The notes: generated from the letters alone by a model not told the origin. 64,000 nt of DNA from an uncultured Cellulophaga sp. (GCA_947496695.1 CANMEI010000006.1:62001-126000); one strand, 5' to 3'; positions 41,301-49,801 are shown, counted from the stretch's first letter. Numbers and translations are program-made.

Positions 41301-42043
41301 ATAGACTGTACAGATTTCATCTCTTTTTCAACCCTTAAGATTTCCGTATCAAGAATTTTATCTTTCTCTGTTAATTCTATTTTAGCTTCTTCAGTTAAAA
41401 TATCATCGGCATTAATTTTAGACTGAATCTCTTTAAGGGTATTTTCTTCTTTAGCTTTTCGTTCTAAAATGCTTTGACCAATTTTTTTATAAATTTCTTC
41501 ACCAGTAATTTGCTCTAGTAATTTCCCTTTGTCAGGTCCTTTAGCTGTTAAAAATGAAGCAAATTCACCTTGGGCAAGCATTACAGATCTTAGAAACTGA
41601 TTGTAATCTAATTGTGTAACCTCATTTACTTTGGTGATTAATTCCCTTTTTTGGTTGGCTAAAGTAACATCATTAGTTAAGTTTTTTAAACTTACTTCTT
41701 CTTTAGGGTTCTTATATTCTTTCCCTTTTTTATCAGCTATACGAATACCCCAAAAAGCTTCATAAATAGTATTGTCATTCTCAAAAGTAACTCTACTAAA
41801 AGCATCAGGAGCACCATGACTAACAACATTAAATAATGTCCCTTTTGTGCCATTAAATCTTGGTACGCTATGGTATAATGCAATAGTTATGGCATCTAAA
41901 ATTGTTGTTTTTCCAGCACCAGTAGAACCTGTAATAGCGTATAAACCAACATCTTTAAATTGATCGTCTTCAAAATCGATAACAATAGGAGAGTCCGATT
42001 TTAATGAATTTATGTTTTGTAATTCTATTTTTAAAATTTTCAT
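38390..42043 (-). CDS. sbcC: Exonuclease subunit SbcC
   Basis: 1217 aa SMC-like ATPase. Walker A is GSTGAGKT (39-46). Long coiled-coil arms surround the zinc hook PCGLCGSIEHP (C599, C602). The C-terminal lobe holds the signature (VDTSSGGEKFIISLALALGL) and Walker B (SLFIDEGFGTLD). With SbcD it forms the Mre11-Rad50-type nuclease that cuts DNA hairpins and double-strand ends. It starts 12 nt after sbcD, the usual operon order. The length is somewhat above E. coli SbcC (1048 aa), with the extra length in the arms. Confidence 0.97.
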   Translation of the reverse strand: MKILKIELQNINSLKSDSPIVIDFEDDQFKDVGLYAITGSTGAGKTTILDAITIALYHSVPRFNGTKGTLFNVVSHGAPDAFSRVTFENDNTIYEAFWGIRIADKKGKEYKNPKEEVSLKNLTNDVTLANQKRELITKVNEVTQLDYNQFLRSVMLAQGEFASFLTAKGPDKGKLLEQITGEEIYKKIGQSILERKAKEENTLKEIQSKINADDILTEEAKIELTEKDKILDTEILRVEKEMKSVQSIVDWYTNFKILENKSKELDENSKKIDAFIEEHKVALDALALNEKAMPFASQIQDFNRIEKEQLDKTNALELLERELIALQPEIENLEAVTKKQTEEFEKINIEFDEWLPKFDLITSLDNQLKNEITNQQKVQQQLTDITQQISVLSKTSDDLSKEIKTKNTEVEKATIFLNENKQLKEVALEISNWAKDLNTLKADKKSLKEDSEYLNQKKTALNETALLLKENNEQLKNKLAVFEKVEKEYTTISERLATYNITLIRNEEKELSSLKARWESFKKIADLVLKTEKEQENLIVQKETATKDLDQVQKLLQSFKNDKKTQEKSVADAIKILELEKSISKYENDRQNLIPGEPCGLCGSIEHPFTKHLKAVNVSESEVELQKRQTQLNKITDSINQLEKEEVQLNTTIDGISKQLESVTNKIDTYKLEAKELNLDCELDNISKIETELQVVTTKLNTVDHNLKIEQQLQQQKSILSEDIKTQNEIINTLKTAVATKNETINNLKTDIDSKEKSIVRLNKLCSDLENELRAKLTKCNYKLPSVLETDAFIQNIETAIIKYNKTQDHLNSLKNEITVLENNLANNKKQLESLFNTQKEYNETSKESELKVDSLKLDRIAILPFDFSVESKRLQLQSFKKEAADKVVANEKELQLLLKQKTEKEVLKLNTEKDIKRLFGDLNILKETLKSKIEVSVFESKQAIENALLPKDDVLRITKNKERIRENQVRLKTLKEENLNAISLLNTSKNFETSEAESKITLEVLNAESKSFLTEKGKIVEAYRKDQEIKDRNKEIYKKIDSQEAVCTVWRELFKVIGNSKDAFNVYVQRLTLKQLLDLANVHLYKLNKRYSLKIETDYKPKEELNFNLIDHYQTDQVRLVDTSSGGEKFIISLALALGLSDLASKNVKIDSLFIDEGFGTLDKNTLETVISTLETLQSQGKMIGIISHVENLKERISTQIQITKKSNGVSAVSIV

Positions 42044-42055
42044 AACCGACTACGC

Positions 42056-43258
42056 TTATTGATTTTTAACAGCTTGTAAAATTTCATTAAAAGCATCATA
42101 AACTTCAGGTCTTTGTTTTAAATCAAAACCCATTTCTTCACATTTTAGTTTAAAAACTTCGGTGGGTAGTAATTCTTTGATTGATTTTGTGTTCTCTAAT
42201 AACTCTTCAATTCCTTTAATTTTCCGTTGTCTTTTTAAAGAAATTTTCAATATTTCAAAGGAATAGTTTGACGCTTCTTTTTTTAAATCGTCGGTATTTA
42301 CGGTATTGTCTTCATCTAAAACTATTTCAACCCAAGGTGTTAATCCGTAGGAGTTAGAAATAAGCTCCGGAAATTTTTCAATACATTCTGTTAGTGTTCC
42401 TGTAATTTTATAAAACTCCCTAAAATTAGGAATAACAACATCTTCAATTTTAGAGATTTTAGAGTCTTCTAGTGTTAAAACCAATATTTTTTTATCATAG
42501 CTGATTTCACTGAAACTCAAAATATTTGGTGAACCTGAATAACGGACTTTATCATTCTCACCAATTATTTGTGGTCGGTGCAAATGTCCCAAAGCAATAT
42601 AATCAAAATAGGAGGGAAAGTCCTCAGCACCAATATGTCCTAAAGTACCTACGTAAATATTTTGTTCACTATCAGAAATAGAACCGCCTGTGGCAAACAA
42701 ATGTCCCATGGCAATAACAGGTACATTGCTGGTATTTATTAATTGACATTGTTTTGCAATATCTTGATAATGATTGATTAAAGCATTTTTGTATTTGTCG
42801 CTTAATTCATCAAATGATTCGCCCGCAACAGCACGTCTAATATCACCATCTCGTAAAAAAGGGACCGCACCAATAATTACTTTTTCGTTATTTACTTCAA
42901 TTTCAAAAACTTCGTCTTCAATATCTTCGGTAGCTTTACCAACAACTTTTATAGCTAAAGCATCTAACAAAAACTTAGGAGCATTTAATGTTCCGGGTGA
43001 GTCGTGATTACCGCCAGTAATAATGACCGATTTGCAAGTGGTTGCTTTTAGTTTTATTAAAAAGCTGTAATACATTTCTAAACTTTGGTTTGATGGTGTA
43101 CCGGTATCAAACACATCACCAGAAACTAATAATACATCAATTTTTTTGTCAATAATATACTGTTCAATCCAGCTCAAAAACAAAGTTTGTTCTTCCAATT
43201 GAGATTGCTCGTGTAGTCTATGTCCTAAATGCCAATCGGCAGTATGCAATATTTTCAT
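42056..43258 (-). CDS. sbcD: Exonuclease subunit SbcD
   Basis: 400 aa metallophosphoesterase. Metal ligands are seen in MKILHTADWHLGHRL (D8, H10), VSGDVFDTG, ITGGNHDSPG, MGHLFATGG and ALGHLHRPQ. The C-terminal capping domain binds the SbcC arms. It forms the nuclease active site of the SbcCD complex. It is the first gene of the two-gene operon, 12 nt before sbcC. Confidence 0.96.
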   Translation of the reverse strand: MKILHTADWHLGHRLHEQSQLEEQTLFLSWIEQYIIDKKIDVLLVSGDVFDTGTPSNQSLEMYYSFLIKLKATTCKSVIITGGNHDSPGTLNAPKFLLDALAIKVVGKATEDIEDEVFEIEVNNEKVIIGAVPFLRDGDIRRAVAGESFDELSDKYKNALINHYQDIAKQCQLINTSNVPVIAMGHLFATGGSISDSEQNIYVGTLGHIGAEDFPSYFDYIALGHLHRPQIIGENDKVRYSGSPNILSFSEISYDKKILVLTLEDSKISKIEDVVIPNFREFYKITGTLTECIEKFPELISNSYGLTPWVEIVLDEDNTVNTDDLKKEASNYSFEILKISLKRQRKIKGIEELLENTKSIKELLPTEVFKLKCEEMGFDLKQRPEVYDAFNEILQAVKNQ

Positions 43259-43361
43259 TTCTTGTTGTGACAGCTATTGTTTGATGTAATAAAATAAAAA
43301 TAATCAATTTAGCTTTAACCGAGTTGTTTGGTTTAATTTAAAAATAAGAACATATCAACAT

Positions 43362-43536
43362 CGACCAAATACATATAGTTTCGCTAAGTTGAAAATAGCT
43401 GTGGTACACTTAATCGAGGGAGTTTTACTGCTTATCTGATATTTTTCAAGAGAACGAAAAACAGTGTCGTTGAACGAATCAGAACCACCTGAAACAACAT
43501 GTACTGCGTTATATAAGTGTAACAAAAACGCAAGAC
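43362..43536 (+). repeat. Conserved cassette leader, copy 2
   Basis: 175 nt before the second small peptide gene. It starts CGACCAAATACATAT and ends AAAACGCAAGAC, directly joined to the ATG. Outer stem TCTGAT / ATCAGA and inner stem AACGA / TCGTT are both intact here, and GCGTT pairs with AACGC near the end. It lies 103 nt upstream of (divergent from) sbcD. Confidence 0.85.
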
Positions 43537-43755
43537 ATGAAAACTTTAATCATCACTATCTTTTTTATATTTATCGGAGTAACGGCTCAAGCACAAGATG
43601 CTAAAAAAGAAGTGAAGGTTGAAACTGCACCAAAAACTATTGTTACAACAACATCTTACGAAACTTCAACAGCTCGTTTATACAAGTTTAAAAATTCAAG
43701 AATTAAAAAAGAATTGTCTTTCACTACAAAAGCGAACAGAGCTAAATTATCTTAA
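43537..43755 (+). CDS. Small secreted basic peptide, cassette copy 2
   Basis: 72 aa. It has the same signal peptide as copy 1; the mature chain differs at residues 23 (K), 38 (T) and 68 (R). Residues 39-67 are invariant in all three copies (TSYETSTARLYKFKNSRIKK and onward). Here the leader has no in-frame extension, which fixes the ATG at 43537. The stop lies 11 nt before the stop of the convergent Nramp-like gene. Function unknown; a secreted signalling, antimicrobial or envelope peptide are all open. Confidence 0.85.
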   Translation: MKTLIITIFFIFIGVTAQAQDAKKEVKVETAPKTIVTTTSYETSTARLYKFKNSRIKKELSFTTKANRAKLS

Positions 43756-43766
43756 TACGAATATTT

Positions 43767-45020
43767 TTAAAAAATCATTATCCAACCATAATAAATAGCA
43801 AGAAGCGATAAAAAAGTAATGCCGATATAGGTTAAAATTTGCAATCCTTTTTTAGGTCTAGCATTCTCAGGAAAATCTTTACTGGTTACATTTTTTAAAT
43901 TCATATACCCAACTATTGGCGCTAAAATAAAAGAAGTTGCAGTGGCAATAGCTAAAATTAATCCCATATTAGCACCTAGCGTATACATTACAATAATGCT
44001 CATAATAGCTATGATTATAATACCTATTGCGTAGTATTTTTTTTCTTTAAATTTTTGATGTTCCCCAACAAGCAAGCCTATAATATCAATACTAACTCTT
44101 GATATTGCATCGTGTTGCGTTAAACAAGTACTGTACATGGTAGCAAAAGCTGATACTGCAATAAAAACATAGGCCCAATTACCAATATGTGTAGTAAAAA
44201 GATTTATGACTTGATCGGCAAAAGTTACCGCATTACCACTTAATTCTGTTCCTGTGCCATAAAGTGTCATACAACCAATTGCTAAAAACAAAATAGCAAG
44301 TATTCCAGTTAAAATATAACCGGTATTAAACTCTTGTAACGCTTCTTTTAATGGTGGTTTATTCTTATCTATTCTATATTTTTCGGCACTCCATAAGCTT
44401 AACCAACTACTAGCTTCAACAGCTGTGGGCATCCAACCAATTAATGTGATAAGAAATAAAATTCCTAATTCATTAAAATAATCGGGAGCTTTAAAATTTG
44501 CTATTGCAGTTATTTGTCCTGCATCAACCACTAATGCCGTCGTTGCTAACAAAGCAATAAATAAAATAGGAATTAAAAATTTTAAGGTAGTTTCTAAAAG
44601 CTTGTATTTACCGATTATTAAAATAATACTATTAAAAACAAATAAACCTAGCGCTACTGTAGTGATAGAAACGTCTTGAATACCAAAAAGATTAATAAAA
44701 AGACCGGCAGTAATAGAACAAAGAGCGGCAGGACTAGCAATACTCGTCGCTAAAGTTATAAAAGCATAAAGCCATAAATACCCACGACCTTTATTATTAT
44801 ACCCTTCAATAATACTTTTTCCTGTAACATTGGTATATCGAATACCAAATTCAAAAAACGGATATTTTAAAACATTGGCTAATAAGATCGGAATTATCAT
44901 AACCCAACCGTATTGAGCGCCAGCTTTTGTAGAAAGTACTAAATGTGAGGTACCAATAGCCATACTTGCAAACAGAAGTCCTGGACCGAGATTTTTTACA
45001 AGTGTTTTTATTTTTAACAT
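43767..45020 (-). CDS. Nramp-family transporter without the DPGN metal site
   Basis: 417 aa with about 11 spans. The start GPGLLFASMAIGTSHLVLST aligns with the Nramp helix 1 (GPGLLVAVGYMDPGNWATD), but the metal-binding DPGN is replaced by IGTSH. The helix 6 segment reads IGWMPTAVEASSWLSLW in place of the usual MPHN. So the fold is Nramp, but transport of Mn/Fe is doubtful. It follows the heparinase-like gene by 27 nt on the same strand, so it may serve the same pathway. Confidence 0.85.
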   Translation of the reverse strand: MLKIKTLVKNLGPGLLFASMAIGTSHLVLSTKAGAQYGWVMIIPILLANVLKYPFFEFGIRYTNVTGKSIIEGYNNKGRGYLWLYAFITLATSIASPAALCSITAGLFINLFGIQDVSITTVALGLFVFNSIILIIGKYKLLETTLKFLIPILFIALLATTALVVDAGQITAIANFKAPDYFNELGILFLITLIGWMPTAVEASSWLSLWSAEKYRIDKNKPPLKEALQEFNTGYILTGILAILFLAIGCMTLYGTGTELSGNAVTFADQVINLFTTHIGNWAYVFIAVSAFATMYSTCLTQHDAISRVSIDIIGLLVGEHQKFKEKKYYAIGIIIIAIMSIIVMYTLGANMGLILAIATATSFILAPIVGYMNLKNVTSKDFPENARPKKGLQILTYIGITFLSLLAIYYGWIMIF

Positions 45021-45047
45021 AGTGGTTGGTGCTATTAAATTCAGTAT

Positions 45048-47048
45048 TTATTTTTCTTTTTTAATAGATAATTTAGTTATAAATGTTGCGCTTGAAACTT
45101 TTTCAGAAGTAGAAATAGCCAATTTTTTTCCTCTTTCTTGAAGACCGCCTTTATCAACACTACCTGGGTCACCAGGAGCAATAAGTATGTTTTCTTCAAT
45201 TTTAGTTTCAAATTTTTTCGGAGCTACTATTTTCGCAATTAAGCTGGTGTTATTAGGTTCAAATTCAAAAGTGTTTTCTGATATTTTTTTGATGACATTA
45301 TCGGCATGTAAGAATGAAGTAACTGTTTTTGGAGTATTTGTTTCAACATCATCTGTAATTGTAAAACTTCCTGGAGCTTCAAATTCAAATTTTCTAATGA
45401 ATTTTTTCACACCAACTTCTGGTTCGTAAGCAGCAGTTGCATCTGCAATTATAGTAACTTTTTTAGCATTCATTTTCACATCAATAATTTTAATTTTATT
45501 GATTCTTTCATACGGAATACCGTAAAAAACATCATGGCCTTCTCCTTCATTATTCTGACCTTTACCATCAAAAAGAAGTGTGTTGTGGCTTTGTGTAACA
45601 GTCAAACCTTCATAACCAGAATCACCAGTTAAATACTTGCCATCTGCCCAAATAATAAAACTAGCCGCATCAGGGTGTGCATGGCCATTTGATAAACGCC
45701 ACTCAGGATAAGAAACTTGCTTTTTTAAAACAGAATGTCCTTCTGATGGGCCACACTTAAAAGAAAATGCGGTAGCATCATCTTCCCAACTAGAACGCCA
45801 AAAAACCACATCATGATCTTTAAAATAATGCCATTTTTCTTGTTCTTCTATTGGTGTAGCTATAATAGCAGGGTTATACCAAATAAACGTCCACATTTCT
45901 TCCGCACTTACTTGTCCTTTTTGCTTTAACCAATTCGCAACTCCTTGTGCTTCGGGAATATTAAATTTACTAGCAAGTTTATACAAAACGTTATAACTAG
46001 TTTTAAAATGACCATTAATACGTTCTCGATCATAATCTTCACTTATTTTAGCTCGTGTTAGGTTACCTGTATAAGTATCACCATAATCAAAATGAGAATC
46101 GGCACCAGGTAAAGTAGCGTGTGAAATATATTTGTGCATTAACTTAAAACCAGGTGCTTTTGTATATAAATCCTCACCTGTAGCATGCAAATGAGCATCT
46201 AAATAATGCATAAGCCATGGTGTAGAAAAAATCCAATATTCAATACCTTCATAATAAAAACCATCCTCAGAATAGGTGTCTAAAACAGCTTCATAAATTG
46301 CTCTCGGCAATGCAGCCCATTTTTTAGCATCAGGAGTTTCGCCAGCAAGTGCATAAGCTGTAACGGCTAAGCCAGCCATCGGGATAAACGTATGGTTTTG
46401 GCTGTAAGCATATGTTTTACCAGATTTCGGCTTGTAGAATTCAAACAATAAGTTGGCTTGTCTAATCAATTTAGCTTTATATTTTTCACGTTCTTCAATA
46501 GTTAAATCATGATAAAGTAAATCGTAACCCCAACCTAATCCGTACAGTAAATGTCCGGCTGCTAAATCCACATCAGGTTTGTTATACTCGTAACCCCATA
46601 CTTTATAAGAAACTGCCGCATCCATGTATTTTTTAGCAGCATCTAAATATTGTTTATCTCCAGTAATTTTATAAGCAAGAGCCGCTTCGGCGATACCTAA
46701 ACCTACAGGGTTTTGTACTCTTCGAGCTTGTGCTGGGGCAGGAGTGGGCTCAATACTCATTGCCCTAACATTAGAAAGTGCTATTTCCCACAATTCTTTT
46801 TGAGATTTCGTTTTGTCTTTTAAAACCTCAATTTCAGACTGGGTTAAAAAAACTCGAGGATGAACACCTTCTAGTTCTTTCTTTAAAGACGAGTTTTTTG
46901 TTTTCATGAGCTTTACAAGCGGACTTTCCCCTTTTAAATTTTCATTAATAGCATTCTCGGCTTCTAGCTCTTGTGTGTCTTGAGAAAATGCTAGATTATT
47001 TGTAGTTATAAATAATAATAATGTAAAAAAGGCTGTCTTGAAATACAT
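45048..47048 (-). CDS. Heparinase II/III-family polysaccharide lyase-like protein
   Basis: 666 aa. The signal peptide ends LAFSQ. Residues about 60-390 are an alpha/alpha toroid (HPRVFLTQSEIEVLKDKTKS; LGWGYDLLYHDLTIEEREKY). The C-terminal half is a heparinase II/III beta domain with the core FRSSWEDDATAFSFKCGPSE, then NGHAHPDAASFIIWADGKYL and LTGDSGYEG. The Tyr and His residues usual in PL8/12/15/17-type lyases are plausible in YSQNHTF and NGHAHPD. It probably cleaves a uronate-containing polysaccharide such as alginate. It is co-transcribed with the Nramp-like gene. Confidence 0.87.
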   Translation of the reverse strand: MYFKTAFFTLLLFITTNNLAFSQDTQELEAENAINENLKGESPLVKLMKTKNSSLKKELEGVHPRVFLTQSEIEVLKDKTKSQKELWEIALSNVRAMSIEPTPAPAQARRVQNPVGLGIAEAALAYKITGDKQYLDAAKKYMDAAVSYKVWGYEYNKPDVDLAAGHLLYGLGWGYDLLYHDLTIEEREKYKAKLIRQANLLFEFYKPKSGKTYAYSQNHTFIPMAGLAVTAYALAGETPDAKKWAALPRAIYEAVLDTYSEDGFYYEGIEYWIFSTPWLMHYLDAHLHATGEDLYTKAPGFKLMHKYISHATLPGADSHFDYGDTYTGNLTRAKISEDYDRERINGHFKTSYNVLYKLASKFNIPEAQGVANWLKQKGQVSAEEMWTFIWYNPAIIATPIEEQEKWHYFKDHDVVFWRSSWEDDATAFSFKCGPSEGHSVLKKQVSYPEWRLSNGHAHPDAASFIIWADGKYLTGDSGYEGLTVTQSHNTLLFDGKGQNNEGEGHDVFYGIPYERINKIKIIDVKMNAKKVTIIADATAAYEPEVGVKKFIRKFEFEAPGSFTITDDVETNTPKTVTSFLHADNVIKKISENTFEFEPNNTSLIAKIVAPKKFETKIEENILIAPGDPGSVDKGGLQERGKKLAISTSEKVSSATFITKLSIKKEK

Positions 47049-47298
47049 GAAGTTTATTTTTTATATTAAAAAATTAATACATTCTAAATATTGTGTATTT
47101 CAAACCTAAGAAAATGTATAATACAATCCTAAAAAATGAAAAATAAAAATGCTTTTCAATAGTTTTAAAATTATACAGGTATTCATTACGTGTAATTCAT
47201 TTATAACAAGAGTGTTATAGCGTATTTTTAAAAATACTTTAGTTTTTGTATTTTTAAATAAAATGGGTAGAAAGTTATGGATCTTTTTATACGCTTAC

Positions 47299-47472
47299 CG
47301 ACTAAATACACATACAATCGCTAAGTTGTAAATGAGCCGAGTGCGCTTAATCGGTAGAGTTTTACTGCTTATCTGTTATTTTTCAAAAGAACGAAAAAGA
47401 GTGTCGTTGAACGAATCAGAACAACCTGAAACAACAAGTACTGCGTTATATAAGTGTAATAAAACGCAAGAC
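47299..47472 (+). repeat. Conserved cassette leader, copy 3
   Basis: 174 nt before the third small peptide gene, starting CGACTAAATACACATAC. The core atctgttatttttcaaaag, gtgtcgttgaacgaatcag and actgcgttatataagtg match copies 1 and 2. It lies 250 nt upstream of (divergent from) the heparinase-like gene. An open frame from 47332 runs through the leader, but only in this copy. Confidence 0.85.
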
Positions 47473-47691
47473 ATGAAAACTTTAATTATCACTATCTTTT
47501 TTATATTTATCGGAATAACTGCTCAAGCACAAGATGCTAAAAAAGAAGTGAAGGTTGAAACGGCACCAAAAACTATTGTTATTGAAACTAGTTACGAAAC
47601 TTCAACTGCTCGTTTATACAAGTTTAAAAATTCAAGAATTAAAAAAGAATTGTCATTCACTACAAAAGCAAACAAAGCTAAATTGTCTTAA
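47473..47691 (+). CDS. Small secreted basic peptide, cassette copy 3
   Basis: 72 aa, starting at the ATG at 47473 that the other two copies share. It differs from copy 1 at residues 15 (I), 23 (K) and 37 (I). The mature chain has more Lys and Arg than Asp and Glu. The stop lies 14 nt before the stop of the convergent lipoprotein gene, as in the other two copies (11 and 19 nt). No terminator hairpin is seen after it. Function unknown. Confidence 0.85.
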   Translation: MKTLIITIFFIFIGITAQAQDAKKEVKVETAPKTIVIETSYETSTARLYKFKNSRIKKELSFTTKANKAKLS

Positions 47692-47705
47692 TAATTATAC
47701 GCGTT

Positions 47706-48155
47706 TTATTCTACAAGTATTATATAAATTCCTGTTTCAGCATCTAATTCAAATTCAGAACCCGAAATTGTAACTTCGTTATATTCCGTATAACTACAAC
47801 AATCGGCTGTGTTTCTTTCAGCATCAACATAAAAGTTAAAAATAGGTGTGTTAGAAACTGCTATGGTAAGGTCTACTATTTCTGTTTCCCAACCAATTGA
47901 ACTAATATCAATTATATTATATTCATTTTCAGATATAAATGTAAATGTAACAGGTTCATTGTCATTTAAGCTATCGGTTATTGATATATCTTCAGCGTTA
48001 TAGGTTCCGTTTGTAAATAAATTTTCACCACTTGTTTTATCAACAATTTCAAAAGCAAAACCATAAGGAGGTGAAAAACATTCTCCACAATCATCATCAA
48101 GACAACTTTGGAAAAGTAGCGTAACAAGTATTAGAATAAAATGTATTTTTTTCAT
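47706..48155 (-). CDS. Hypothetical lipoprotein, 149 aa
   Basis: 149 aa. A lipobox ends at LLFQSC (C18), followed by DDDCGECFSPPYGFAFEIVD with three further Cys. The rest is a beta-sandwich-like chain (NLFTNGTYNAEDISITDSLN; EYNEVTISGSEFELDAETGI). It should be lipid-anchored at the cell envelope. I recognise no family. It is a lone gene facing the third cassette. Confidence 0.7.
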   Translation of the reverse strand: MKKIHFILILVTLLFQSCLDDDCGECFSPPYGFAFEIVDKTSGENLFTNGTYNAEDISITDSLNDNEPVTFTFISENEYNIIDISSIGWETEIVDLTIAVSNTPIFNFYVDAERNTADCCSYTEYNEVTISGSEFELDAETGIYIILVE

Positions 48156-48461
48156 TTTTGGTAGGTTTTAGGTTCTTTAAAACAGATGGATTTTTTAAGG
48201 AAAGGTTGCGTATAGATAGTGAAGGAGATTTATTTTTATCTCGATAAGAATTCTTTAAAATTTTCTTTTTACAATGCTACTTTTTTATGGGATTACATTT
48301 GAAAGCTATTCAATTTAATTGCAAAAGAGAAAGAAAGTTGGAAAAATAAAAAAAATAGAATCTATTTGTTTAAAAAAAGAAACCGCTTAAAAAGCGGTTA
48401 TCCATGTTATTATTTTATTTACTCGAAGTCCTAAAAAATTAATTTTAAATAATAATGTGAT
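48156..48461 (-). other. 306-nt intergenic region
   Basis: AT-rich. It holds the terminator of the aspartate dehydrogenase gene (48372-48399) and, nearer 48156, the probable promoter of the lipoprotein gene. I see no open frame, repeat or RNA in the rest. Confidence 0.6.
48372..48399 (-). terminator. Terminator of the aspartate dehydrogenase gene
   Basis: Perfect 8-bp stem AACCGCTT / AAGCGGTT (48381-48388, 48392-48399) with an AAA loop. On the minus strand it is followed by a T run (48372-48378). Confidence 0.88.
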
Positions 48462-49253
48462 TTAATTAATTTTAATAGTGGAATTCATATTTCTAAGGAT
48501 ACTAACCACACTTTTAACAGCTAAAAAGCTTGTTTTAGGGTTTGTAGGGCTTGGTTTATTTTCAGTACGTGTGTAAATTTTTCCAAAATCGCCTTCGCAA
48601 GTTATCTCATGCATATTGCTAGTAGCGTTAGGGTCTGCAACTATTTTAATTTTTAAACCGTCACATTTAGATGCAAAATAAATACTAGCGGCAACATTAA
48701 TATTTTTAGGAAATAAACTTACTGCCTCACTTACATCACCTTCCCAAATAGTTTGGGCTGTTTTAATTGATGCCAAATCAATATCAGAACTATCAAAAAA
48801 TGGCGCGCCCTCTAGACTTTTAGGGTGTTTTGTAGTTTGTATGCTTATAGATTCAATTTCATCATTCACAGCCTTTATTGCATCAAGTCCTACAATTGCA
48901 CCTATTGGTAAAATCACCTCACATTTTTTCAAGGTTTTTAAAACCGCTTTATTTTGATACAGACCACCAGTACTAATTACAATTAGTTTTAAGCCAGTAC
49001 GATCTATTTCCTTAAATTTTAATAGTTGTGAAACAACTTCTTTAGTTGCACATTCAATAATAATATCAACATCGTTAATTAGCTCTGAAGTAACTTCTTT
49101 TGTGAACTGTACAGGTTCGTTTTTAAAATCAAATTCTTCTTTATTAATTTCTCTTCTAGCAACTATATAACTCAATTCAAAAGAAGGAGAATTTACAACC
49201 CATTCTGCTAAATATTTACCAATATTTCCAAATCCTATTATAGCTATTTTCAC
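48462..49253 (-). CDS. nadX: L-aspartate dehydrogenase
   Basis: 263 aa. The Rossmann start MKIAIIGFGNIGKYLAEWVV is followed by IIIECATKEVV, LIVISTGGLYQ, LPIGAIVGLDAIKAV, and the family core SLFPKNINVAASIYFASKCD with the usual FPKNxNVAA. The C-terminus holds NPKTSFLAVKSVVSIL. The enzyme makes iminoaspartate from L-aspartate, a possible first step to NAD. No nadA or nadC lies nearby, so the role could also be in aspartate breakdown. It is a single gene with its own terminator. Confidence 0.85.
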   Translation of the reverse strand: MKIAIIGFGNIGKYLAEWVVNSPSFELSYIVARREINKEEFDFKNEPVQFTKEVTSELINDVDIIIECATKEVVSQLLKFKEIDRTGLKLIVISTGGLYQNKAVLKTLKKCEVILPIGAIVGLDAIKAVNDEIESISIQTTKHPKSLEGAPFFDSSDIDLASIKTAQTIWEGDVSEAVSLFPKNINVAASIYFASKCDGLKIKIVADPNATSNMHEITCEGDFGKIYTRTENKPSPTNPKTSFLAVKSVVSILRNMNSTIKIN

Positions 49254-49502
49254 GAGGTTAATTTTTGTTGTTATGTTTAAAATTTATTCAAATTTAGAAC
49301 AAAATATTTAATTGAAAGGGTATGTTATTAAAGCTTTGAAAATGAGATAATAATGTTGCAATTGTTTTTTTAATTGTGAAATCAATGTTGGATTTTAATA
49401 GCGCTAGTGTAAGTATATTGGCTAAGTCTTGCTTAGTGTTAGCTCAATTCTTTGCTATTATTTAATTTTCTACTTTTTATTAACCTTAAACTTCTTTCAA
49501 TT

Positions 49503-49712
49503 CTATACTTTTATTTCGTTAAATTCCATCCATTGGTTTACGGTATGAATCCAATATTTTAAAAATTCTTCGCTTAAGAAGTGATTGGAAAAATCATTAA
49601 ATCGTTCAATATGAACTCCTGTATAATGTAACCAAATAGCTAAACCTCCATAAGGAATTAATTTTTTTTCCTCACCTTGTTGATTGTTGTTTATTTCTAA
49701 GATGTTTTTCAT
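49503..49712 (-). CDS. Hypothetical protein, 69 aa
   Basis: The ATG at 49712 gives 69 aa (MKNILEINNNQQGEEKKLIP). A longer frame to 49787 needs a TTG start and adds 25 residues rich in F, R and K. The chain is mostly helical with several aromatic residues (LAIWLHYTGVHIERFNDFSN, KYWIHTVNQWMEF). No family recognised. It lies just downstream of the DUF262 operon and its terminator, on the same strand. It may be a real small gene or a remnant. Confidence 0.4.
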   Translation of the reverse strand: MKNILEINNNQQGEEKKLIPYGGLAIWLHYTGVHIERFNDFSNHFLSEEFLKYWIHTVNQWMEFNEIKV

Positions 49713-49801
49713 CAAAGTAACTATTCTTCTAAAAAAGACCTTATATGCTCTAAAAAACTCACGTTTAAGCACCTTAAAAATAACCAATTACTTAACTAAT
49801 T

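Noticed and set aside
47338..47366. tRNA-like string (cttaatcggtagagt) in leader copy 3
   Set aside because: It resembles a D-arm but copy 2 lacks it and no acceptor, anticodon or T arm can be drawn.
47332..47472. N-terminal extension of peptide copy 3 (119-aa frame)
   Set aside because: It runs through the conserved leader and the frame is not kept in copies 1 and 2; the shared ATG at 47473 is the start.
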